Origin: an uncultured bacterium | Lineage (GTDB): Bacteria > Patescibacteriota > Minisyncoccia > Phycocordibacterales > UBA2100 | DNA: 43,533 nt | Direction of reading: 5' to 3' | Assembly (NCBI GenBank): GCA_903854215.1 | Contig: CAINVT010000051.1 | Span: forward strand, 1-43,533 | In this document: piece by piece, positions 8,461 through 15,775 of the stretch | Layout: each line of letters starts with the position of its first letter | Numbering within the stretch: position 1 is the stretch's first letter | Notes under the pieces: generated by a model | Seen by the model: the letters and a program-made list of their open reading frames with translations, nothing else | Database searches by the model: none | What the model was told of the DNA's origin: nothing | Made by a program: the position numbers and the translations under genes

Positions 8461-8480
8461 CTATATTGGTCTATATTGGT
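8461..8480. repeat. Tandem 10-bp duplication upstream of the gene at 7306
   Basis: CTATATTGGT occurs twice in direct tandem in the AT-rich 213-base gap before the minus-strand surface gene. On the minus strand it gives repeated ATATAG boxes that could act as alternative -10 elements. No gene is seen in this gap. Confidence 0.4.
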
Positions 8481-8613
8481 GTGTTGTAACTCCATCGAGA
8501 CCATATCACAAAACACACGAATGTCCAGTTACATTCATATAGGGTCCCGGAGCTTGCGCACCGAGACCCCGAGGCAAGACTTCAACAAAAGTCTCGTGGA
8601 TCTTGCGATGTCA

Positions 8614-8964
8614 TCAGTGCCAATCCACGTCACCGTGGAGCACGCCTGCCGCATCCATTTCGGCGTTGTCGATCCGAAACGCCGATCCGACATGGATTTG
8701 ACTCCAATTCCAGCGATGATTCGCATCATGCCAAAGCCGTCCGTTGGTCGCGACAATATACGGATGGCCGTCGGTTGGACACGGTACGATCTCTCGCACG
8801 TAGTACCACACAACGGGCACGCGCCGTGTCTGTGGACTGTTCGCACATGGATCCACCGTGTGGACTTTGATGACGCACGACTCTCCTGCCATTGCGTTGA
8901 CCGGTGCGATCATGAGACCACATGCGATCGCAATTGCAGCAAGCGCCAGAACACGCTTCAGCAT
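8614..8964 (-). CDS. Small secreted ORFan
   Basis: The 116-residue product starts with a clear signal peptide (MLKRVLALAAIAIACGLMIAPVNAMAG, probable cleavage after AMA) and continues as a short secreted domain with two Cys near the start (ESCVIKVHTVDPCANS), a third Cys (IVPCPTDG) and several Trp and His residues. No family is recognised. AAGGAG lies about 8 bases before the ATG, a strong ribosome-binding site. A TTGACA lies about 90 bases upstream, but no good -10 at standard spacing was found. It sits between two repeat surface proteins and is probably part of the cell-surface region. Confidence 0.7.
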   Translation of the reverse strand: MLKRVLALAAIAIACGLMIAPVNAMAGESCVIKVHTVDPCANSPQTRRVPVVWYYVREIVPCPTDGHPYIVATNGRLWHDANHRWNWSQIHVGSAFRIDNAEMDAAGVLHGDVDWH

Positions 8965-9073
8965 GATTTTTTCTCCTTCTCGACGATTTGAATCTGCTCA
9001 GCAGCAAACTCAGTTACTGTTAGTATGTTGCACTACATAATTCATTTTGTCAAGCTCAATCATAAATTCAATC

Positions 9074-9103
9074 ACAAACACAAAACGCCCCATCCGGAGC
9101 GTT
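9074..9103 (-). terminator. Terminator of the gene at 9165
   Basis: On the minus strand AACGCTCC, a 4-base loop, then GGGGCGTT (one G-T pair), followed by TTTGTGTTTGTG. It lies about 60 bases after the stop codon. Confidence 0.6.
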
Positions 9104-9164
9104 GTGTGGACTTTCATTTTGGAGCTTACCTGTCCATCGGACAGATCGCGAGGACGGCGGCACT

Positions 9165-10538
9165 TTATTCGCGGGTGATGACGATGCGCGGCATTTCACC
9201 ATTCTGCGAATGAGAAACGATCATCGCATCAGACGTCACGTGGCGTGTTTCTGCGATCGGAAGATTTGAGATGACCGAAGCGATACGCGTATTGGTGACG
9301 ATAGGCTTGTGTTCGACAATCGGAGCTTCAGTCGCCGTTTCAGTTTCAACTTCTGCCTCGGCGAATTGTACCGGACGGATGGTCGAGCGACCGCCCATGA
9401 GCGCTGCCGCGAGTGTGAACGCACCACCGCGATAGTAGACCAAGAGATATGCGGCTGCTACAGCGAAGGCCAAAAGTGCGCCCCAGTAGATCGCATCACC
9501 GACCGGTCCGAAGTCGAATCCGGTGTACGGGATCTGTGTGAGTGAGACGCCACGCGCTGCACTTGCTACGACGATCGGCGCACGATACGTCGGTTGATAG
9601 GTCGGGGTCGTATAGGTCGTCGGGTACACGTAGTCAACAATCTGCTGTGCCGGTGTCGTAGCGATCTGCGTTACCGGTGCGGTATTGTTGTTGGTATTCG
9701 TGTTGGTATTGGTATTCGTATTGTTGATGACGATCGGCTGGCCAGCGGCAGTAGTCTGTTGCTGCTGAGCAGGCTGATTATTGTTGTTGATTACAACCGG
9801 CGTTTGCGATTGCGTTTGAGTCGGTGTCGAATAACCGGTGCCAGGAGTCGTGTAGACGCTGGAAGAATAGCCGCTTCCAGCACCCGGAGTCGAGCGGATC
9901 GAAGAGCTATAAGAAGGATTGCTGGAGTAGTAGGTCGGAGTCGAGTAGCCATAGCCGCTCGAAGAGTAAATCGGGGTCGAGTAGCCGTAGCCACCACCAT
10001 TGGTATAATCATAACCGCTAGTACCGAGGTACCCGTCCGTTATTGTGCCATTTCCAAGATAACCATCAGTAATAGTTCCGTTTCCGTTATAGCCATCAGT
10101 AATAGTTCCGCTGCCAAGATAGCCATCAGAAACTGTGCCATTTCCATAATAACCGTCGGAAACTGATCCATTACCATAGTAGCCGTCCGATACTGTCCCT
10201 CCTCCGTAGTAACCATCACTGGTACTACCACTCCCGTTGTAACCATCTGAGACAGATCCGCTTCCATAATATCCGTCCGAGGTTGCTCCGGTACCGTAGT
10301 AGCCATCGGAGACAGACCCTCCCCCATTGTAACCATCCGACACTGACCCTCCACCGTAATAACCATCACTGGTACTACCGCCGCCGAGATAGCCATCCGA
10401 TACAGATCCATCACCGAAGTAACCGTCGCTCTGGGCATATGTAATACCCGTGCCAAACATAAACATGCTCACAAAGAGCACCGCAGAACCAAGAGCTATT
10501 GTACTGTTTTTCTTTCCAAGAATGTTCATATTTGTCAT
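9165..10538 (-). CDS. Exported Gly/Tyr-repeat surface protein with IPYTG membrane module
   Basis: The 457-residue product has a signal peptide (IALGSAVLFVSMFMFGTGITYAQ), then fourteen tandem 10-residue units of the type SDGYYGNGSV (residues about 37-176), a Ser/Tyr-rich stretch, a Gln-rich stretch, an INNTNTNTNTNTN linker with APVTQ, and the SLTQIPYTGFDFG module with one membrane helix. Linker and module match the protein at 7306. Unlike a classical sorting signal, about 110 residues follow the membrane helix, partly acidic, which speaks against simple sortase cleavage or implies a cytoplasmic tail. The gene has a consensus promoter and no clear ribosome-binding site. The start could also be the fourth codon (10529). 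Confidence 0.85.
   Translation of the reverse strand: MTNMNILGKKNSTIALGSAVLFVSMFMFGTGITYAQSDGYFGDGSVSDGYLGGGSTSDGYYGGGSVSDGYNGGGSVSDGYYGTGATSDGYYGSGSVSDGYNGSGSTSDGYYGGGTVSDGYYGNGSVSDGYYGNGTVSDGYLGSGTITDGYNGNGTITDGYLGNGTITDGYLGTSGYDYTNGGGYGYSTPIYSSSGYGYSTPTYYSSNPSYSSSIRSTPGAGSGYSSSVYTTPGTGYSTPTQTQSQTPVVINNNNQPAQQQQTTAAGQPIVINNTNTNTNTNTNNNTAPVTQIATTPAQQIVDYVYPTTYTTPTYQPTYRAPIVVASAARGVSLTQIPYTGFDFGPVGDAIYWGALLAFAVAAAYLLVYYRGGAFTLAAALMGGRSTIRPVQFAEAEVETETATEAPIVEHKPIVTNTRIASVISNLPIAETRHVTSDAMIVSHSQNGEMPRIVITRE
10011..10430 (-). repeat. Fourteen 30-bp tandem coding repeats
   Basis: Degenerate 30-bp units encode the (S/T)DGYxGxGx(V/T/I) decapeptide. Units differ at several positions and the frame is open throughout. 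Not a CRISPR: there are no unique spacers. Confidence 0.9.
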
Positions 10539-10584
10539 AAATTAAGAATAAGATTGATGTTGATAATACTGTTTACTTCTTCCA

Positions 10585-10612
10585 ATTATACTACTAATAA
10601 TAGAAATGTCAA
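10585..10612 (-). promoter_or_regulatory. Consensus promoter of the gene at 9165
   Basis: TTGACA (10607-10612), 16-base spacer, TATAAT (10585-10590) on the minus strand, giving an untranslated leader of about 40 bases, unlike the leaderless housekeeping genes. Confidence 0.8.
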
Positions 10613-10620
10613 TTAAGGTG

Positions 10621-10646
10621 GCAGGGGCAGCGATTGTAGCCGCCCC
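10621..10646. terminator. Hairpin after the gene at 10667
   Basis: AGGGGCaGC and GCcGCCCCT pair around the loop GATTGTA. It lies just below the stop of the minus-strand gene at 10667 but has no T-tract, so its terminator role is tentative. Confidence 0.4.
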
Positions 10647-10666
10647 TAGCCGTGAAGAAGAGGACT

Positions 10667-11179
10667 TCAGTCCTTGTAGGTGCCCGTGATTTTTGCCGAG
10701 CCAGTGGTTGCGCCAACCTTCAACGTCACCCACTTATCGAACGATTCGAAGGTGCCGGTGACGCAGCCCCCGCCCTTGCTGCACGATTTGATCACCGTGC
10801 CGACGGCGATACCCTCCGGCAACATGATTTCGGTCATGTCGTAGGCGTCGTCCGTGGCGGCTTTCATCTTGTAACCGGTCTGATTCCCGCAGTCCCAGAC
10901 TTCGAGAATCTTAAACCCATCACCGACGTCTACACGAGCGAGCGACGGAACCTCCATCACTTGCACATTCATGTCGGTAACACGTTGATCACCGACCAAC
11001 ACTTTCGGGCGGCGGATACCGACCGACTTGTAGGCTCCGTCAACGGGCTTGACGTCGGTCATCAACGTGCATTTCAGCACGCTTTCCTGGTTTCCCTGCG
11101 CCATCGTCGGCAAAGTGCCGAGCGAGACGAAACCGATGAACGAGGTCGCGAGAGTGGTCAAAACGAAACGAGTGGTCAT
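10667..11179 (-). CDS. Secreted ORFan
   Basis: The 170-residue product has a signal peptide (MTTRFVLTTLATSFIGFVSLGTLPTMAQG) and a mature domain of alternating short strands with four Cys (KCTLM, WDCGNQ, SCSKGGGC) that could form two disulfides. No family is recognised. GAGG 9 bases before the ATG at 11179 sets the start; an in-frame codon at 11209 lies upstream of that site and would spoil the signal peptide. A 12-bp perfect palindrome ACTCACGTGAGT sits in the region upstream. It belongs with the neighbouring small exported or membrane genes on the minus strand. Confidence 0.7.
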   Translation of the reverse strand: MTTRFVLTTLATSFIGFVSLGTLPTMAQGNQESVLKCTLMTDVKPVDGAYKSVGIRRPKVLVGDQRVTDMNVQVMEVPSLARVDVGDGFKILEVWDCGNQTGYKMKAATDDAYDMTEIMLPEGIAVGTVIKSCSKGGGCVTGTFESFDKWVTLKVGATTGSAKITGTYKD

Positions 11180-11210
11180 GGCGTAGTCCTCTTCTATTGT
11201 TTGTCTCAAC

Positions 11211-11222
11211 TCACGTGAGTAT
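11211..11222. promoter_or_regulatory. 12-bp perfect palindrome upstream of the gene at 10667
   Basis: ACTCACGTGAGT lies about 35 bases upstream of the start codon, close to a possible -10 (CATACT). It could be an operator or a leader hairpin. Evidence is limited to symmetry and place. Confidence 0.3.
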
Positions 11223-11360
11223 GATAGAGACGGTTGAAAAGATCGATGTTCCCTTTCGAGAACGCAGCGCGATTTGATGAATCAAGTTGCTTTGCGTGAT
11301 CAAAAGTTTTTTTGGAAACGGCCGGCCGCGAGGCGAGCCGTTTCCATGAAGGCTCCATTG

Positions 11361-11723
11361 TCAGTCGAGCCACGCGAGTCTTCCGCTGTGGTAGATAATC
11401 CTTGACTGGGCCGAACGCGGTTGTGGCAGGCACCAGTTGGAAACACCACGCCAGCGAAATTGGTAATCGCCTTGACGGCAAGCCCCTGTCGGCACGATCT
11501 GCACAGCGCCGATGTCGTTAGTGGTAGCAGGACGCATCGCCACGGAGGCCGGATCTGCTGCAATCTGTTGTCTTTGAGGCGAAACAACAGAACTCGTAGA
11601 TCTTTCGATCTGCATCTGCCACTGCGCCCGACAAAGGTCACCTTGGCAAAAGAGTCCGTCGTGCCAGAGAAGGAATATGACCAGTCCAGCGAGGAACACA
11701 ATCGCGACACCAAACTTATCCAT
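11361..11723 (-). CDS. Small membrane-anchored or secreted ORFan
   Basis: The 120-residue product starts MDKFGVAIVFLAGLVIFLLWHDGLFC, one N-terminal membrane segment or uncleaved signal, followed by an outer part with four Cys (FCQGDLC, GACRQGD, NWCLP) and several Trp residues. No family is recognised. GGAGG 5 bases before the ATG at 11723 sets the start; longer in-frame starts lie upstream of this site. A consensus promoter lies about 75 bases upstream. It is expressed on its own, between the hairpin that follows the gene at 11894 and the secreted ORFan at 10667. Confidence 0.65.
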   Translation of the reverse strand: MDKFGVAIVFLAGLVIFLLWHDGLFCQGDLCRAQWQMQIERSTSSVVSPQRQQIAADPASVAMRPATTNDIGAVQIVPTGACRQGDYQFRWRGVSNWCLPQPRSAQSRIIYHSGRLAWLD

Positions 11724-11794
11724 CGAATCCTCCATCCCTCTAACGCTCGGGACCGCGCCGCGACTTACCGCGGAATAACATTTAATCTGGTACA

Positions 11795-11822
11795 ATTATA
11801 GCAATAGTTATGAAAATGTCAA
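11795..11822 (-). promoter_or_regulatory. Consensus promoter of the gene at 11361
   Basis: TTGACA (11817-11822), 16-base spacer, TGC-TATAAT (11795-11800). The predicted leader is about 65 bases and carries GGAGG. Confidence 0.8.
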
Positions 11823-11852
11823 GGGGCAGGTTGCTTTCGCTTCCCGCCCCTT
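11821..11852 (-). terminator. Hairpin after the gene at 11894
   Basis: AAGGGGCGGG and CCTGCCCCTT pair (with one mismatch) around a short AAGCGAAAGC loop on the minus strand. It is immediately followed by the -35 box of the next gene. A second small hairpin (GGACGAAAAAGTCC) lies nearer the stop codon. Confidence 0.5.
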
Positions 11853-11893
11853 ATTTGTCCTCATTATAGGACTTTTTCGTCCAATGGCCGGTC

Positions 11894-12388
11894 CTACGGG
11901 CTCGGCGAGAATCGCTGCACGGTCTTGGCGATTTCAAGCATGACCAAGAGCAGAAGCAGATCGACGAGCGAGGCTGGAAGGCTGGTGACCCAGATCTTCC
12001 AGATGTAGAAGCCCGGCGAGTAATGTCCAACGAAGTACATCGATGTGACGTAAATCGCCGGGACGACGAGCCATATAATACCCGCGTCGATAACCGAGGA
12101 GACTACGTCAGTGATCTCCTTCCGTTCTTCGAGAGGCATGCTCGCAACTAGTGGTGGAAGCTGAAGCAGCACAACAATGCCCTCCACCAACCCCCACCAA
12201 TCACTTACCCAGCCCATGAAGACAGGTCCGAGCTTCGCTGAACATGTTGTCAGCACAAGCACAGCAATCCCGTTCAGAACCGACACGGCTCCTGTTATCA
12301 CGCTAAGATGATGCATGAGCTTGCGCCGCGGACGCAGCGGGCTCAGATCCGCCGGCGCTGACGCCGGAACAGATGGTGTCATTGCCAT
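11894..12388 (-). CDS. Membrane protein of unknown function
   Basis: The 164-residue product has a Pro/Ala/Ser-rich N terminus, then four predicted membrane helices (about VLNGIAVLVLTTC; WWGLVEGIVVLLQL; GIIWLVVPAIYVTSMYF; SLVDLLLLLVMLEIA). No family is recognised. Its start at 12388 lies 4 bases after the stop of the membrane protein at 12393, so the two genes form a tight pair; AGAGGAT upstream of the ATG, inside the end of the previous gene, can serve as ribosome-binding site. The pair may form a small membrane complex (inference only). Confidence 0.7.
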   Translation of the reverse strand: MAMTPSVPASAPADLSPLRPRRKLMHHLSVITGAVSVLNGIAVLVLTTCSAKLGPVFMGWVSDWWGLVEGIVVLLQLPPLVASMPLEERKEITDVVSSVIDAGIIWLVVPAIYVTSMYFVGHYSPGFYIWKIWVTSLPASLVDLLLLLVMLEIAKTVQRFSPSP

Positions 12389-12392
12389 AGTT

Positions 12393-12692
12393 TTAGATCC
12401 TCTGATTCTTGCGAAAGGGACGGCCGAGGGCAAGCATAATAAGCTTGACCAGGGCCACCACCTCAGTGAAAAGGAAAGCTTTGTCTGCTCCGAAGAGCCT
12501 CAAAGCGGCTTCGGTCTTGCTTCCATACCCCGAAGGGAGGAGGCCTGCTGCCCACTTGATGAGCGCAAGATTGAGATCTTCACCCCTCACCAGCAAATCA
12601 GCATCATAGGTCCATATCGCAGCAACAAGTGCTACGGATAGGAGAAACGCGAAGCCCCGAAAGGCCCCCGCGCCTAAGATTCGAGTGAGCAT
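12393..12692 (-). CDS. Small membrane protein, first gene of a pair
   Basis: The 99-residue product has an N-terminal helix (FRGFAFLLSVALVAAIWTY), a soluble part (DADLLVRGEDLNLALIKWAAGLLPSGYGSK) and a second hydrophobic segment (FLFTEVVALVKLIMLALG) with a basic tail. No family is recognised. GAGAGG 5 bases before the ATG gives a good ribosome-binding site. It has a near-consensus promoter with a leader of about 65 bases holding a perfect hairpin, and is followed 4 bases after its stop by the gene at 11894. Confidence 0.68.
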   Translation of the reverse strand: MLTRILGAGAFRGFAFLLSVALVAAIWTYDADLLVRGEDLNLALIKWAAGLLPSGYGSKTEAALRLFGADKAFLFTEVVALVKLIMLALGRPFRKNQRI

Positions 12693-12733
12693 TTGAGCCT
12701 CTCTTTTTCCGTACGACTATACTATTACTATAC

Positions 12734-12751
12734 CGAACCACGCTTGGTTCG
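12734..12751. promoter_or_regulatory. Leader hairpin of the 12393-11894 pair
   Basis: CGAACCA-CGCT-TGGTTCG, a perfect 7-bp stem with a 4-base loop, lies in the predicted 5' leader between promoter and ribosome-binding site. It could protect the mRNA or bind a regulator. Confidence 0.45.
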
Positions 12752-12763
12752 TTTGCTCGTTAA

Positions 12764-12791
12764 ACTATACACTAAATATAATTGTTGTCAA
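12764..12791 (-). promoter_or_regulatory. Promoter of the 12393-11894 pair
   Basis: TTGACA (12786-12791), 16-base spacer, TATAGT (12764-12769) on the minus strand. Confidence 0.75.
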
Positions 12792-12866
12792 GTTACGTAA
12801 ATTGTAAATTCCCTAGCAAAATACAATCGTCCTTGCGAAAAGTCCCCACCTCTGTCCACACATGTC

Positions 12867-12896
12867 TTGTGACTGATAGTATGTACGTGGTAGTAT
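12867..12896 (+). promoter_or_regulatory. Promoter of the gene at 12911
   Basis: TTGTGA (12867-12872), 18-base spacer, TGG-TAGTAT (12891-12896). The ATG at 12911 is 14 bases downstream, so the leader would be under 10 bases. Confidence 0.45.
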
Positions 12897-12910
12897 CAAC
12901 GTCATATCCT

Positions 12911-14056
12911 ATGAGCATGGAATCGAGTTTCTTACGCAAACATGCGAATCGCGTCGAAGATGCCGCGAAGGCTAAAAATGCCGGTACAACACCGGAGAAA
13001 GAGACGGACGACCAGCCAACGATTGGTCAAATCATACGGTCTGATAGCAAGGCCTTCGGTCAGATGCTGGAGTCACAGGGAAATCCCGAACTCATCGCGA
13101 CGATGACACGTTATCAAAAGGGTGAACCGACAGAAGCAGACATCAAAAATCTGACCGCAAATGTCAATCTTTTTCTCGAGACGAAGGAGCGTATCGAGAA
13201 GCTCGATTCATTTCTTTCGAACTCGACGGACCACTTACGTGAGAGATCAGAAAAGTTCAAGGAATTCAGCAAAATATTTGGAGTAGAGGGTATTGACGGT
13301 GTTTTGAAACAGGGACTCGCAGAGATGGCCTATGCCGACCCTGCGCGATTCAAAAAAATAGAGACATACTTCAGCAAGCTCGAGAAATCTGAAAAAACAC
13401 TCGATGATCCAGAGAGCCCGGTCAATAAGACCCTCACCGATTTTTGTAAGAAACACAATCTGAATGAAGATACTCTGCTCGCTATAATGGACGAGCAGAA
13501 TGACGCATTGCGAGATTCTAAGATCGCATCACTCCTGCACGGCCAACTCACAACATTCCAAAAGTTTTTCTCGTGGAAACGGTCTCGGGAAAATGCAAGC
13601 GAAGCGGCGGCTATATCAGGTTTGAAAACGCAGATGGACCAAATGCTCGGCCAAGATGAGCTTCTGGCGAAACAATCCGGAGATTACCTCGTAGCACTGA
13701 TATCGAAGAACGACACATGGCGAAGTGCATTGGTACGAACGCAGTCAGACAAACAGCCTACTTTCAAGCAAGGTATTGATACGAAGACTGGCTTCGATGA
13801 GATTCGTGATGACATGAATCCTGATCTGAAAAAAATTGGAAAATGGTGGCCCCAATATTTGCATAATCAAGGGATTAACAACTTTGCAGGTGCAAGCCCC
13901 GTAGCTCAAAGCGCTTTGCGAGATCGATTCAAGCGAGATTACACCAATAATATGATGAAGGAAGCAGCAAAAAAAGGCGGCTTCTGGGCGACTGTATGGA
14001 AATTCCTCTTCGCTCAAAAAATGAACAGCTCTGAAATCGATGCGTTATTGAAATAA
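12911..14056 (+). CDS. Long helical protein of unknown function
   Basis: The product from 12911 has 381 residues, is highly charged and helical with no Cys, no signal peptide and no membrane segment (LFLETKERIEKLDSFLSNSTDHLRERSEKFKEFSK; KKIETYFSKLEKSEKTLDD). No family is recognised. In-frame starts at 12911 and 12917 are both possible; an upstream extension to 12782 would cover the promoter and reads unlike the rest. The small acidic helical protein at 14066 starts 9 bases after its stop, suggesting joint expression. It may be a cytoplasmic structural or filament-like protein, but nothing in the sequence proves that. Confidence 0.75.
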   Translation: MSMESSFLRKHANRVEDAAKAKNAGTTPEKETDDQPTIGQIIRSDSKAFGQMLESQGNPELIATMTRYQKGEPTEADIKNLTANVNLFLETKERIEKLDSFLSNSTDHLRERSEKFKEFSKIFGVEGIDGVLKQGLAEMAYADPARFKKIETYFSKLEKSEKTLDDPESPVNKTLTDFCKKHNLNEDTLLAIMDEQNDALRDSKIASLLHGQLTTFQKFFSWKRSRENASEAAAISGLKTQMDQMLGQDELLAKQSGDYLVALISKNDTWRSALVRTQSDKQPTFKQGIDTKTGFDEIRDDMNPDLKKIGKWWPQYLHNQGINNFAGASPVAQSALRDRFKRDYTNNMMKEAAKKGGFWATVWKFLFAQKMNSSEIDALLK

Positions 14057-14065
14057 TTATTTACT

Positions 14066-14323
14066 ATGAGCGACCAAACTGCATACACTGAAATTGCCAA
14101 CGAACTTTCCAAAGTCGTTGAGAATGGTACCGAGGCGGAAGCGCGCCAGTTCATCATGAATCACTTCAAAGAACTTCCTGATGAGATTCAGCGCAGTCTC
14201 GCACTCGATGTATTTCAAGAAGCGCTCGAAGAGGAGGTCGCCAAACAAGATATGCTCGTCGAATTGCGGAAAGAGGCGGCCGATGTAATCAATGGACTCG
14301 CAGATAATGAAGTGAGTGAGTGA
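14066..14323 (+). CDS. Small acidic helical protein
   Basis: The 85-residue product is acidic and fully helical in appearance (YTEIANELSKVVENGTEAEARQFIMNHFKELPDEIQRSLALDVFQEALEEEVAKQ). No family is recognised. It starts 9 bases after the helical protein at 12911 and ends directly next to the stop of the converging gene at 14324, so the two stop codons are adjacent with no terminator between. It is probably co-transcribed with the upstream gene. Confidence 0.7.
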   Translation: MSDQTAYTEIANELSKVVENGTEAEARQFIMNHFKELPDEIQRSLALDVFQEALEEEVAKQDMLVELRKEAADVINGLADNEVSE

Positions 14324-14920
14324 CTACTCGTCTCCTCCATAACCGGGTGGAAATTCGTCCATAGGCGGTTCCCCATCGTGTGCTGGCGATATAGAATCGA
14401 ATGAATTTTCGTACTGTACTTTATATTTTTGCTCCAGAATCTTGAATTCAGTCGAAATGGCAGCGATTTGCGACGGTCGCTGTGCGCTCAGTATTCGCAG
14501 TTGCTGAACTTCCTCCCATTCCGCCCCAAGATGGGCCGCGTCCGATATTACGTAAACACGTTTTAGAAGTTGCATCCATGCTTTTTCGAGTGCTTTGCCA
14601 TAATATTCATCTTTTTTGGAATCCCACCAATCATCCTCCACCGCCTCGGAGGCAGATGGAAGGGGCTGATTATGTTGAGATTCTCTTAGCGCAGCGAACA
14701 CACTCTCGATACTCTGAGACGCTTCTTTTGCGCTGACACAATCCTGACGAAGTGACTTCAATTTTGCCAATGCGCGATACTGAACATCTTTTTCATCGCG
14801 AACTGCTTCATCATCCCAAAGGTCCCTATTTTCCAATTCTTTGTTTGTTCTGTGAGTGACGGTCGATTGATCGGCTTTACTTCGCCGCTTCTTTTTTCTT
14901 TTTTCCATTGACTCGCCCAT
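14324..14920 (-). CDS. Charged helical protein of unknown function
   Basis: The 198-residue product has a very basic N terminus (MEKRKKKRRSKADQS), a long charged helical middle, a DDWWDSKKDEYYG motif, and an acidic Pro/Gly-rich tail (AHDGEPPMDEFPPGYGGDE). No family is recognised. The start at 14920 is favoured by a TAGTAT element 8 bases upstream; the codon at 14908 is the alternative. It converges stop-to-stop with the gene at 14066. With those two genes it forms a small island of unrecognised helical proteins between the surface-protein genes and the sortase. Confidence 0.65.
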   Translation of the reverse strand: MGESMEKRKKKRRSKADQSTVTHRTNKELENRDLWDDEAVRDEKDVQYRALAKLKSLRQDCVSAKEASQSIESVFAALRESQHNQPLPSASEAVEDDWWDSKKDEYYGKALEKAWMQLLKRVYVISDAAHLGAEWEEVQQLRILSAQRPSQIAAISTEFKILEQKYKVQYENSFDSISPAHDGEPPMDEFPPGYGGDE

Positions 14921-14979
14921 ACAACACAATACTACTATGACAGCGACGCGGGAGGAAGTTGGACCGCATAGCTAAAGGT

Positions 14980-15717
14980 CTATTTACCTACTACCACACT
15001 AGAAACCCCGACAAACGTCGCGGTGAGGACGAAACGGGCGGAGACGCCGGTCAAGGTGTCGCAGGTGACGAGGGTGAGGTTGGTGCCGTGCGTAGGTGAG
15101 GTGTCGATGGTCGTACCGTCGTTGGTATCGGCCTTCACGACGGAGACGACACTGTAGAGATAATTCTTTCCATCGGAACCGACGACGGTGATCGAGTCGC
15201 CCGCATTGAGATCAGGAATTTTGTTGAACGCTTGGAACATCTTGTTGATGACGATCGGCAGGTGCGAGCTGTGCGCGAAGATAATGAGATTCCCGGCTTG
15301 GCCGAGGTCGGCAGAATTGATGTAATGTGCCGGGCCGTTCTTCAAGAGATTGTCGAGTGTGTCGACGTTGGTCGTCGATGGATTTTGTACCGGTAGATCA
15401 AGGTTGATGGATGAAATGATGAGACGCGTCGGCTCGATACCGGTCGGGAGTGTTGTTGGTGTTGCACTCGTATTTGTCTCACCAAGTTGCGGTAATGATG
15501 AAAGCGCGACGCTATCGTTCGCGGCTGACGTCGCCGTAGTCGCGGTCGTCGGTGTTGTACCGCTTGTGGTGACCGGAGTGGAACCATCAATGTAGTCCGG
15601 CACGAAGCCGATCGAATCGGCAACGGAGAGCGAACAGAAGAAAAGCAAGATGACTGCCGACAAAAAGACCGGCGCCGGTGGTTTTTTGCTTGTTTTATGG
15701 GGTGATGCGGTAGTCAT
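14980..15717 (-). CDS. Sortase (transpeptidase)
   Basis: Sortases cut a C-terminal sorting motif of exported proteins and join them to the cell surface or to each other. The 245-residue product has an N-terminal membrane anchor (APVFLSAVILLFFCSLSVA), a Thr/Ser-rich linker and the sortase beta-barrel from about residue 95 (RLIISSINLDLPV). The catalytic triad is visible: His149 in FAHSSH, Cys219 in LVTCDT and Arg228 in SARFVL. The start at 15717 is required by the promoter: a codon at 15741 would lie upstream of the -10. Likely substrates are the IPYTG proteins at 7306 and 9165 (inference). It is divergent from the membrane protein at 15803. Confidence 0.9.
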   Translation of the reverse strand: MTTASPHKTSKKPPAPVFLSAVILLFFCSLSVADSIGFVPDYIDGSTPVTTSGTTPTTATTATSAANDSVALSSLPQLGETNTSATPTTLPTGIEPTRLIISSINLDLPVQNPSTTNVDTLDNLLKNGPAHYINSADLGQAGNLIIFAHSSHLPIVINKMFQAFNKIPDLNAGDSITVVGSDGKNYLYSVVSVVKADTNDGTTIDTSPTHGTNLTLVTCDTLTGVSARFVLTATFVGVSSVVVGK

Positions 15718-15729
15718 ATACGTGACAGA

Positions 15730-15758
15730 ATAATAACGCATTATTGCTCTCTTGTCAA
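15730..15758 (-). promoter_or_regulatory. Promoter of the sortase gene
   Basis: TTGACA (15753-15758), 17-base spacer, TATTAT (15730-15735), 12 bases to the ATG at 15717. The leader would be about 5 bases. Confidence 0.8.
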
Positions 15759-15775
15759 CATGTGATACTTGACAA
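15752..15775. promoter_or_regulatory. Dyad joining the two divergent -35 boxes
   Basis: TTGTCAA and TTGACAA form a perfect inverted repeat around 10 bases. Each arm holds the -35 box of one divergent gene, so polymerase or a regulator bound here could affect both. Confidence 0.5.

Noticed and set aside
9594-10166. Plus-strand Arg-rich open frame
   Set aside because: It is an antisense shadow of the repetitive surface-protein gene at 9165 with biased Arg/Ile/Val content and no start signals.
10011-10430. CRISPR-like array of about 30-bp repeats
   Set aside because: Units are contiguous without spacers and encode an open repeated decapeptide in a signal-peptide protein.
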